Assembly (NCBI GenBank): GCA_032718475.1
Contig: JAUCBJ010000714.1
Span: 1 to 57,865, forward strand
Direction: 5' to 3'
Length of the DNA stretch: 57,865 nucleotides
From: Nemertoderma westbladi
Taxonomy: Eukaryota; Xenacoelomorpha; Nemertodermatida; Nemertodermatidae
Both the position numbers and the translations under genes were made by a program. Under the pieces are notes generated by a model. The model had not been told where the DNA came from. It saw only the letters and a program-made list of their open reading frames with translations, and did not search any database. Below, one piece after another: positions 43,676 through 53,091 of the stretch. Within the stretch, counting starts at the first letter, position 1. Every line of letters starts with the position of its first letter.

Positions 43676-45780
43676 ACTGGGAACCCTGTTTTAAGGCCGC
43701 TGACATTAACCTTGCGTACACTGTTTTTAAAGATATATTTCTAAAGGCACTTAATACTGTAGCACCAATTAAAGAAATTAGTCTTAAACAACGCACTGAG
43801 CCCTGGATGACCTCGGGTATTCTTAGTAATATCAGAGAAAGAGATAACTATTTGTATAAATTTAGGAAATACCGTGTTTTAGCTGATTATAATAATTACT
43901 GCAAATATAGAAACCTTGTCCAACAGGAAATAAAAAAAGCTAAATCTGCATATTTGTACAACAAAATAAGTGAGAATAAAGATAATCCTAAAAGTCTATG
44001 GTCTACCCTAAAATCTTTAGGTTATAAAAACCTTAAATCTAAATCGAATATTGTTCTGCAAGATAACGGTGAGCTGATTCATGATCGTACTCTAGTTAGT
44101 AATTTATTTAATAATTATTTTACTAATGTTGCCTCTAATTTAGTTAAGAAGTTACCGTTATCAAGTAATAAATATAGTATAGGGTCCGAAACTAAAAGTT
44201 ACAAAATTCAGAAAAGTTATTTTTAAAACCCGTTTCTAAGGATTTCGTTTTTCAAAATCTACTTAGCCTATCAGCCTCAAAAAGTACCGGTCTAGACCTA
44301 ATACATGCCCGTTTTCTTAAGGATGGTGCTGAAGTATGTACTTAAAGTGCCTATTACTTTTATTATTAATTACTCTATCGTAGATAATGTAGTACCAGAC
44401 GAACTGAAATTAGCTAAGGTTGTTCCTCTGTATAAAAAGAATAGTAAAGTAGAACCCTGTAATTACAGACCTGTTAGTATCTTAAGTATTGTATCTAAAA
44501 TGCTAGAACGTTCTGTTTTTCTACAGCTGGAGGCACATCTTAGTAGGCTAAATCTGATCTATGAACTTCAGTCCGGTTTTCGTAAATCATATTCTACAGA
44601 CACCTGCCTTATTAACTTAACTGATACAATTAGATGTAATAACGCAAAGGGTTTATATACTGGTATGGTAATGTTGGACCTACAAAAAGCTTTCGATACT
44701 GTAGATCACGAAATTCTGCTTGGTAAGTTAGGCCTGATGGGTGTAGGTTCTATAGACTGGTTCAAGTCCTACCTGTCAGACAGAGGTCAAACTGTAGTCA
44801 TTAGCAAATCGCAGTCTACTGTACAAGAGATTACCTGTGGTGTACCGCAAGGTAGTACAGTATATTAGGTCCTCTGATTTTTGTATGCTATGTAAATGAT
44901 ATGATAAGTAGTATAGATCCCGATTTTAAACTCATTTTATATGCCGACGACAGTGCTCTTATTTTCTCTCATAAAGATCCTATCCATATTTCCCAAAAGT
45001 TAAGTGCAGTTCTAGAATCCTGTAATGAGTGGTTGGTTGATAATAAGCTATCCATTCACTACGGTAAGACTGAAAGTATTTTGTTTGGTTCCAAAAGAAA
45101 GTTAAAGAAGGTAACTAAGTTTGAAGTCACTAGTAATGGATATAAGATTGAAAATAAAAAGGAAGTTAAATATTTAGGCGCCACATTGGATAACTGCTTA
45201 TCAGGAGAAAGTACAGTGAAAAATATTTTCTCGAAAGTTAACAGTAGGCTCAGGTTTCTATACAGAAATAAAAATAGTTTAAATACCGACTCCCGCAAGT
45301 TACTTTGTTCTTCTTTAATACAGTGTCACATGGACTATGCATGCTCTTCTTGGTATGAAGGCTTAACCAAACAGCTTAAATGTAAATTACAAGTAGCTCA
45401 GAATAAAGTAGTACGATTTATTAAAGACTACAAACCTAGGCACCACCTAACTCCAGATGACTTTTCTGAATCTGGACTACTTAACTTAGATAGTAGAGTT
45501 AAGCAGCTACGCCTTAACCATGTGCATAAAGTGTATAATGGTAAATGTCCCAATTACCTAAAACAAAAATCCAACAGAGTACGCGATACACACTCTTAGT
45601 ACCAGAGCTAGTGCTTCAAACTTCTACCTCCCGAATTGTAAATCCTTTGAATCTGATACTTTCTTTTTTAACGGCATTAAAAATTGGAACGATCTGCCTA
45701 ATGAAATTAAAAACCTAGATAATCAACATTCTTTTAAATCTGCAGTTAAATCTCACCTATCCGTGTGCAATGTAAAATAA
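43660..45780 (+). pseudogene. LINE reverse transcriptase
   Basis: Reads LKQRTEPWMTSGILSNIRER (linker), [51 protein letters not shown] and the catalytic YADDSALIF box in frame order across three open blocks (43660-44226, 44305-44868, 44901-45599). A final block in another frame ends FFFNGIKNWNDLPNEIKNLD and stops at 45780, the typical LINE C-terminus. An inserted AGTACAGTATAT-like scrap near 44860 disrupts the GVPQG region. Confidence 0.88.
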
Positions 45781-46401
45781 GGTACTGTACAATAGTACTA
45801 CAGTAAGTTATTAGTTTATTAATTATTTACTATTTATACTGTAATTACGTTTTATAATAAATTGTTCTGTACATTACATCTTTATCGTTGAGTCGGGCAT
45901 TGTCACGCTCTCGGTAAAGTTGTACATGTATATAGTGTAATTACGTTTTATATTGGTTTTAGGTTAGCGTAGTGTAATATTGTATTTGTAACCAAGTAAC
46001 ATAAACGCAATAATTTTTATTGTCCGTTTAAATCCTTTTTTTGTCCTTTTTTTTATTTTTTATGTCCTCCAAAAGTCTAATGTTAGGTTCCATGCTACCG
46101 GTTTCTCTACTGCTGTTCTCTCAGGCTATCAGTACCGGTTTTAGTATATATAGCACTATTTTGCTGTATTGTATGTACAGATGTAGGTATAAAGTAGGTA
46201 TTTCTGTATTTTAGTACCGGTACCGGCACCGGTACTGCTATAGGCCTACTGTGTAGCCTACCATTTAAATACGGTAATGGTAGGCCTACCGGTTGTGCTA
46301 ATAAATTTTAAATAATTGATAGGCCAAACTGGATTGCAGGATTTTTAAAATGTGGATATACCTTTCACATAATTTAGGCCTATTACTGTATTAGTTTTAT
46401 C
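45781..46401. other. LINE 3' flank, CCGGTA-rich
   Basis: Contains TTTTGTCCTTTTTTTTATTT and then dense TACCGGTACCGGCACCGGTA words (46210-46235) and TAGGCCTACC words. No gene recognised. Confidence 0.5.
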
Positions 46402-46403
46402 GT

Positions 46404-47040
46404 CTCTGTAACCTGTTCCTTTCCCTCAATTAGTTAAATGATCGTTTATTGTTTTGGTTAGAAAATCCCGCCTCTGTAACCTGCCCCTTTCCCTCAATTA
46501 GTTAAATGATCGTTTATTGTTTTGGTTAGAAAATCCCGCCTCTGTAACCTGCTCCTTTCCCTGAATTGGTAAAGTGACCGTTTATTGTTTTGGTTAGAAA
46601 GGCCCACCTCTGTAACCTGCCCCTTTCCCTCAATTAGTTAAATGATCGTTTATTGTTTTGGTTAGAAAATCCCGCCTCTGTAACCTGCTCCTTTCCCTCG
46701 ATTAGTTAAGTGATCGTTTATTGTTTTGGTTAGAAAATTCCGCCTCTGTAACCTGTCCCTTTCCCTCAATTAGTTAAATGATCGTTTATTGTTTTGGTTA
46801 GAAAATCCCGCCTCTGTAACCTGCTCCTTTCCCTCAATAAGTTAAGTGATCGTTTATTGTTTTGGTTAGAAAATCCCGCCTCTGTAACCTGCTCCTTTCC
46901 CTCAATTAGTTAAGTGATCGTTTATTGTTTTGGTTAGAAAATCCCGTCTCTGTAACCTGCTCCTTTCCCTGATTTGGTAAAGTGACTGTTTATTGTTTTG
47001 GTTAGAAAACTCGGCCTTAACCTGCTCCTTTCCATCAATT
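46404..47040. repeat. 68 bp tandem repeat, about nine copies
   Basis: The unit is CCTCTGTAACCTGCTCCTTT, CCCTCAATTAGTTAAATGAT, CGTTTATTGTTTTGGTTAGA, AAATCCCG; starts at 46471 and 46539 give an exact 68 bp period. Copies differ mainly at TTAAATGA/TTAAGTGA/GTAAAGTGA and CCCC/CTCC. The last copy is degenerate. Confidence 0.92.
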
Positions 47041-47406
47041 GGTAATTGTTTTTGGCTATAAAATGAGTGTTTTGCTACGTCATGTGGTAATCGATTATCG
47101 ACAACAACCACAAACTATTAAATATAGAGTCTTTTTACCACAGGCGCATATGGAAATCTATCTCATAGTCTATAAATCATGGAATCATGGAATGTTTTGG
47201 CACAGGCATAGTGACTAACTAGTGATCAATTGTCTGACAGTCCAGAAATCAGCAGTCTGACAGTTTGAAGAAATACATACATAAAATGTCATTAAAAGGA
47301 CAATAAAAGTCATTAAATGGACAACAAAAGTCATTATGCATAATTCGTAAAAAAAAAAAAAATGACAAAAAAAGTCAAATAAAAGGACATATAAAATCAC
47401 TGCCTA

Positions 47407-47556
47407 ACATAAAGGACCCCCTTGGAAATAAGCTGCAAAGCTTTAGGGGTAATCCTATATGTTATGTTGGTCAATACCTTTATACCGGTACATTGTTTGG
47501 TGTATTATTTTGTTACTGTTTTTTACATAATGTATAAATAAATCTATCTATCTACG
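47407..47556 (+). mobile_element. 3' end of a CR1/L2-like LINE with (TCTA)n tail
   Basis: GGAAATAAGCTGCAAAGCTT followed by TAGGGGTAATCC and, after about 80 bp, AATAAATCTATCTATCT. Many animal CR1/L2/Jockey LINEs end with a GGAAATAAGC stem and a short tetranucleotide tail, so this is a 5'-truncated insertion of only about 150 bp. Confidence 0.55.
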
Positions 47557-48566
47557 GGACAATCACAATAGAATGGTTAAAATTATAAAAATATAATTTT
47601 TTGAATATTTATCATCCCTTACGGAATCCTTATTCAGGCAAAGACAACTTTAAACTGCAGTAATTTAGACCGGTAATGATACAGAATGTGATCCCATGGC
47701 CTTTTACAAATGAAGGCAAATTCTGCCAATTTACATACTAAGAACATAGTTACAACTCACATACTTGTACAATTAAAACTAAAGCAAACAAAATAATTAG
47801 ACCAATAACTTCCGAGAACGTGCGGCTCCAATATACAAATTATTTTATATTTGACCATTTTACAAACTTTTTCGTTTCATTTAACATTTATTTTATTCAA
47901 TACAAGAGCAATTGATTGGACAACAAGCCAATATAGTGGCTTATGAGCGCCCGTTTGCCATATATATACAAGCAATAACACCGGTACACAATTAATATAT
48001 GATATGTAAACGCTCGACAGAATATATTGCGAGTAATATAAATGTAAATAAAGTCTCAAGCAGACGTACACACAACACACATGCACCCCAATAACCCCCA
48101 CACACACATGCAACGCCCGAGCAGCCCCGATACGCAGCACCGAAGGCGCCAAAAACAGCGTGCAGAACGAGCCGTAATGGTCATTTGAATAGGTAACATA
48201 TTTTTTAAGTAAGATTGCGTGTTAGCACATTATCTGGTGCCAGAAGCAGGCCTTTCAAGGGGTGCAGTAGTTAGACCTAACATCATGGTATTATTCACAG
48301 ATATGTTGCCCTGAAAGAAAAGTGGCCCACACCCGGTTGAGTAAGGGCTACCTCTGCGGGTGTAAGATTAATCCCACGCCCGGGGTGAAAGCGTGGACTA
48401 GAGCCCGGGAGGAGGTGGCCCACACCCGGGCGGGTAAAGGCGGCCAAGAACAGTATGATTGAGCACAGTGACAGTAGGTGGTCGTATTGACACCTGGGAG
48501 GACATGAGGAGGTAAATTGCGGACATACAAGGTATCAGATAATATTTCCAGGTCTATCTTTTACCT
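47557..48566. other. Non-coding interval with CCCACACCCGG repeats
   Basis: Mostly AT-rich to 48000, then CA-rich (ACACACAACACACATGCACC). Two direct copies of GTGGCCCACACCCGG start near 48321 and 48415. No gene recognised; the minus-strand frame at 47877-48152 has no motif. Confidence 0.45.
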
Positions 48567-48625
48567 GAGCCGCTAGCTGAATGGTTAGAACGTCAGACTT
48601 CCAACCCGGAGGTCACACCTGTATA
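48567..48625 (+). repeat. tRNA-like fragment, possible SINE head
   Basis: GAGCCGCTAGCTGAATGGTT continues AGAACGTCAGACTTCCAACC. The CTAGCTGAATGGTTAGAACG part resembles a tRNA D-arm with A box, and ACTTCCAAC an anticodon loop (TCC, glycine type). The T-arm B box is degraded (GGTCACACCTG). A tRNA pseudogene or tRNA-derived SINE is likely, not a working tRNA. Confidence 0.35.
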
Positions 48626-49578
48626 TCATTGCGACTTTCCAAAGTTGTTCCCAACAAAAGTTATATTAAAAAAGGTAGCAAAGCGGTTTAATAATTTAAT
48701 TAAATAATATAAGTTAATTAATATTTCAACCCACAACCTCAATACATTATTATAATTCCCGTCTGTGACATGACAAAGTTAAAATACTTAGTCTTGACTC
48801 ACTTTCATAAGAACCTCATATCTGCCACCCGTTATTGTTTACTCAATAAATATTACTGTACAGTATTGGGGTCTCACTACTCCATTCCCAATTTAGGAAT
48901 ACTCCTACACAAACGAGAACACCCGACTCTACAGCTCTATCATTAGGTGATTAGGATACTTCTCCTCAATAAATAAGTTGAATTAAATTAGTTAATGTAT
49001 AATTACCAAAGCAATAACAATAAATGAATTGTTGTGGGGTGGAGTGACAGGGGTGTGACAATGAATAAAAAATATATATAGGGCCTAATGTAATAGAATA
49101 GTATGGTAACATAGTACAGCAACATGGTAGCATAGCGTAAAATATCAACATTTCAACAGACTCTATTGTGACTCGAACACGGTACCTAGGTTTCAAACTT
49201 CAGGTTACATACAACACGGCTCCAAAATATCCATATACAGTAAAACTAGTATATAGTTGTATATCCTGTTCTCGCGGATTTACCACGCGGACTAAACTAC
49301 GGATCCCTAATCAGCTAATGGGACATTAAAAAAATAATTGTTGCTAACTCGTGCGAACGTGCAAACATAATTAATTTGTAATGTCATTTCCGCGGGAAAT
49401 TTAAATAAGTTTCCAAGATATCCTTGTCAGCTTGTATCAAAATCAAGGTTGATCAAAATCAAGCAGTCAAGTTCGCCGCTAGGTCATACTGCCATCGTTG
49501 CCATGCATAGACCAAACCGGACAAATTTAACGCAAACGGGACGGGGCTATCTTACTGCAGTAACGGTACTGTCTGAAG
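48626..49578. other. Non-coding interval upstream of the PAP2 gene
   Basis: AT-rich. A second tRNA-like word (GTGTTCGAGTCACA on the minus strand near 49170) is noted but unsupported. CGCCGCTAGGTCA at about 49473 is complemented by TGACCTAGCGGC near 49615, bracketing about 140 bp. Confidence 0.4.
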
Positions 49579-49610
49579 TATTTAATTCGTACTGAAGTAC
49601 GAATTAAATA
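49579..49610. repeat. Hairpin TATTTAATTCGTAC...GTACGAATTAAATA
   Basis: A 14 bp perfect stem with a TGAA loop, about 160 bp upstream of the PAP2 start codon. Rho-type or other terminators are not expected in animals, so it is most likely part of a small element or a binding site for a dimeric factor. Confidence 0.6.
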
Positions 49611-49768
49611 TGGCCTGACCTAGCGGCAGAGCGGTGTACATTATTAGACCTACAATATCTACCGGTATTCACTATTCAGCTATTATACAGTCAGACAGTT
49701 GTATCATATTTGGTTGTTCGGTTAAGGTACCAGTAGCAACGACCTGACGACAAAACTTGTTATGAACT

Positions 49769-50665
49769 ATGAAATTCTGGCAAAGAATAAAAAGACAGCG
49801 ATGGGTCTGTCTTTATTCCAATAAAGTTCCACGGAAACATCCGTTATCAGAGATTTACGGTCTAGAATTAGCTGGCGATGTATTTGTTCGGGTGGTCCTG
49901 ATAGTATTGTTTCTGATTCTGGAGGAGATGGAGCCATTCCATCGAGTAATCCAGCCCGAGGAGTGGTGGTTATACCGCAACCCTAGAAGTAATTCATACG
50001 TAACGACCCCCATCTTATTCGCCATTTCCTTAACGCTGCCTCTTCTAGTGGTCGCTGTGGCTAGTTTCTGCAGGAAATGTCGGCAGGAGCTGAAACAAGG
50101 TCTACTGTCGTCCACCATGGCCATACTACTCAACGTCTTCCTCACGGACTGCGTGAAACTAATCGTGGGACGCCCGCGACCGGACTACTACTGGCGGTGC
50201 TATCCCAACGGCACTGCGTCCCCTGGGAGTCCTTGTTCCGGGGACCCGGACGCTATCCGAGAAGGTCGCAAGAGTTTCCCCAGCGGGCACTCCAGTCTAG
50301 CGTTCGCGAGTCTGGGTTTCTGTTCCTTGTACCTTTGCGGTAAACTCGAGGTGTTTTCTATCGGCCGAGGACGTATTTGGCGTGTCTTATTGGCCGGATC
50401 TCCCATCGCTTTTGCCTCTATGACGGCCTTATCCCGCACTGCGGATTATCACCACCATTGGCAGGACGTGTCCGTTGGTTCGCTTTTAGGATTTATCGTC
50501 GCGCTGTTGGCCTACCGACAATTCTACCCACCCTTGACCCACCCTTTCTGCGGGTTGCCATACGTTGTGCTACACTCTTACGAGATGGAATTAACGAATT
50601 CTAATAAACCAATTTCTAGCGATTATTCCCAAGACTACGCCATTCCTTCCATTAAGATCATTTAG
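49769..50665 (+). CDS. PAP2-type phospholipid phosphatase (PLPP4/5-like)
   Basis: A 298-residue integral membrane lipid phosphate phosphatase. These enzymes remove phosphate from phosphatidic acid, diacylglycerol pyrophosphate and related lipids. The three catalytic motifs are present: K130 to P138 (KLIVGRPRP), P171-H174 (PSGHSS) and S222-R223 with H229 and D233 (SRTADYHHHWQD). About six membrane segments surround them. The GRPRPDYYWRCYPNG phrase is closest to the PLPP4/PLPP5 (PPAPDC1) subgroup, and the size fits. The ATG at 49769 is in a moderate context; an overlapping upstream ATG at 49762 in another frame opens a 20-codon uORF that could reduce translation. It is a single exon, unlike the multi-exon vertebrate genes I know. 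Confidence 0.92.
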   Translation: MKFWQRIKRQRWVCLYSNKVPRKHPLSEIYGLELAGDVFVRVVLIVLFLILEEMEPFHRVIQPEEWWLYRNPRSNSYVTTPILFAISLTLPLLVVAVASFCRKCRQELKQGLLSSTMAILLNVFLTDCVKLIVGRPRPDYYWRCYPNGTASPGSPCSGDPDAIREGRKSFPSGHSSLAFASLGFCSLYLCGKLEVFSIGRGRIWRVLLAGSPIAFASMTALSRTADYHHHWQDVSVGSLLGFIVALLAYRQFYPPLTHPFCGLPYVVLHSYEMELTNSNKPISSDYSQDYAIPSIKII

Positions 50666-51875
50666 ACAACATGAACTCCTCTCAAGTTTATGACGATATT
50701 TTTTATCTGTATTTTTGTCAATATTTAATTCTGTGGCAGTTGGAGTTTTTTGTTTATTATTATTATTTTAAATATTTTACTTGGGTTTAGTGCAACTGGA
50801 GTGGTTGGGTCGCCGCTCCTAATAAAATATTATACAATTTTCAGGCGTTTTTTGTTTCTGTGGGAAGGTAATGGTTGTCTGAAGCGCCGGTAGAAACAGA
50901 GAGTTTCTCGTCAACAAGTCAACCCCACCGACATGCGGAGGGACATTATTATATGATTGCCACGGCACTGCTACAACACCCACCACAATTCCCCCCCCCC
51001 CCCCCCCCCCCCATTCCAATTGAATAAATATAAATGACAAGTTAACTTTTATTTTCAACTAATTTTGACTTGTTTATTTTAATTAAACAATGTAATAATT
51101 GAAAATTAAACTAAAACTTAATCAAATACAAAATTTTGAATAATTCATATAACCATAGCAACGGTTGTTATAGCCGTTTTAAAAAGGGCCAAAACCTTCC
51201 AAACCATATTGAGTACGGCCTTTCATATGGTTAACACCACTATAGACACCACCACATTCCCCTGGGCCTGGATCCATATTGATCAACTTTGATCCATGTC
51301 TTCCCCATTACACAAAATGTAGACCTGGACACATTTGGAAAACCAAACCCACCCTTGAATCCAGACATTCAGGCACTTGGATTAACGTTTTCATGCAACT
51401 CACAGGTTGAATTGACTTTGAATCTACCGCGATTAAGGCCCCCTGTGGGTTGATTTACAGTAGTACAACAGCTGTGGTTGGCGGAGCCGTTATTTACATT
51501 CACGACATTCTACAGCTGCTGCAGTCAAACTCTCTTCTATGGCGCCGAAATGCACAATAGCTTACTACGGGGGTTGTACACAGTCAATAGCAAACACACC
51601 CTTCCCCCATAGGCCTTTCAAGGCATTTTAATGTAAATTATAACAAGAGGCCCTGTAATGGAAAGTAAGGGCTTAACCAGCTTCTCCATGCTACGCTAAA
51701 CGTGATAAAGTTTTATTTATGTGGGGATGCAATATAATAAAAAAATATAATAAATTCAATATGGAAGTTGGTAAAAATTATATTATTTCTTAAACAAATT
51801 AATTATTAGTGAATAGAAATACTGGACCGGCAATAGAAACAAGATCGCTATTATAATTTATTACAAATTGTATGC
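50666..51875. other. 3' flank of PAP2 gene and non-coding interval
   Basis: Includes a 22-base C run at 50991-51012. A short ATG frame at 51540 (MAPKCTIAYYGGCTQSI) is followed by a stop after 30 codons; it faintly recalls the start of a THAP finger but is too short to call. Nothing else recognised. Confidence 0.45.
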
Positions 51876-52916
51876 AATTTATTTGGTATCAGACGTTTCG
51901 GCCTAGGCATAGGACGTTTCGACCCGGACGTTTCGGCTCGGACGTTTCGGCCCGAGACTGTAACTGAATGAAAAGGCTGAGTTGTTTTATATGATAGTAA
52001 TTATTCATTAAAATTATAATTATTTCACAATAACATACAAACACTTAGAATATCTTTTATGAAAAGTCTATTTAACTTACATTTATTTCAAAATATTATA
52101 AACATGCATGCGGACGAGGTGCTTAGACAATTCGCCATCAATTATGTTATTTCATTAGATATTATTTATAAGTATAATATAGAACTTATACAGTATTATA
52201 GATATTATCTTATAGAATATAGATAGAACTCTTGACGACTTTCGAATATGTGGACCAGTTCCTAACTGATAACTACTCTATCTAGTAGCGTAACTACTTC
52301 AAAACAAATATATTGAACAACTTATTCTTAAATTTATGTTTTATTTCTGCTTTGCAAGGAGAGATGACGGGGATATATTTAAAAATAGTAGAACAGCATA
52401 ATAATCTAAGTAAAATAAAGTGATAACGTGATTAAATCTTGTAACAATAAGACATTAACGATTGGAGAGGACTGTAACTAGCACCGTTAGCAATTCTAGA
52501 ACAGCTGATATCTTCACAAATATTCGAACTTCTTGAACGCCAAGGGAGCATTGCGCAAATTAAAAGTAACACCAACACAATATTTTAGTATGATGGTCAA
52601 ATCTTAATTTGTTATAATATACTGTAGCTTCTTCAAATAAACCTTGTTTTACGTACTGAGGCTAATTGATTTGCCTCAGGTTCTATAACCGTATATCATC
52701 TTCTGGGACTGGATATTATGCATGATCTACCTACATATTGCAGTGTATAATCAATGGCATAATGAAATAATTAATTACAGTGCGCACATTTAACTTTATA
52801 TTTGACATATTTAAGGGAGTAAAGTGAATCTTTGGGCCTAAACGACCAGCAAATCTTATATTTCATTCATTGGGCCGAAACGTCTTAGACCGAAACGATA
52901 TGTTACCCAATTTATT
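51876..52916. mobile_element. TIR element with CGTTTCGG repeats (51884-52908), 8 bp target duplication
   Basis: An 8 bp direct repeat AATTTATT lies at 51876-51883 and 52909-52916. Inside are imperfect terminal inverted repeats (TGGTATCAGACGTTTCGG and, inverted, GGGTAACATATCGTTTCGG). Four copies of GGACGTTTCGGCC-type sequence line the left end and two line the right. The interior is AT-rich and non-coding. An 8 bp duplication fits hAT-like elements among others. Confidence 0.7.
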
Positions 52917-53091
52917 GTATGCAAATAAAACTAAAGGGTGTTGTACTAAAAACATAAGTGGATAAAATGTATTTAAAAGGTCGAGCTATTAACAAAAAAA
53001 ACAGAAATGATGACGAACTAAAATGTATATAATCGTAGAATCTACAGTAAATATATATTACAACTGTTTATAAAAATAATATTGAATTGTT

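Larger units (their letters stand above)
42511..45780 (+). mobile_element. CR1/Jockey-like LINE, decayed
   Basis: A non-LTR retrotransposon on the plus strand. In order: a 2A-like motif, PHD-like zinc finger, endonuclease and reverse transcriptase, finishing with a stop at 45778-45780. Frameshifts or stops near 43069, 43250, 43340, 43675, 44225, 44868 and 45590 show that it is dead. 5' and 3' limits are unclear; a CAATGCCCGAC word at about 42410 and its complement at about 45893 may mark flanking sequence or chance. No target duplication found. Confidence 0.85.

Noticed and set aside
49150-49230. tRNA-like B box (GTGTTCGAGTCACA) on the minus strand
   Set aside because: No matching D-arm or acceptor stem could be drawn.
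51540-51631. Short frame starting MAPKCTIAYYGGC, reminiscent of a THAP zinc finger
   Set aside because: Only 30 codons and no C-x2-H or downstream conserved residues; no donor site matched.
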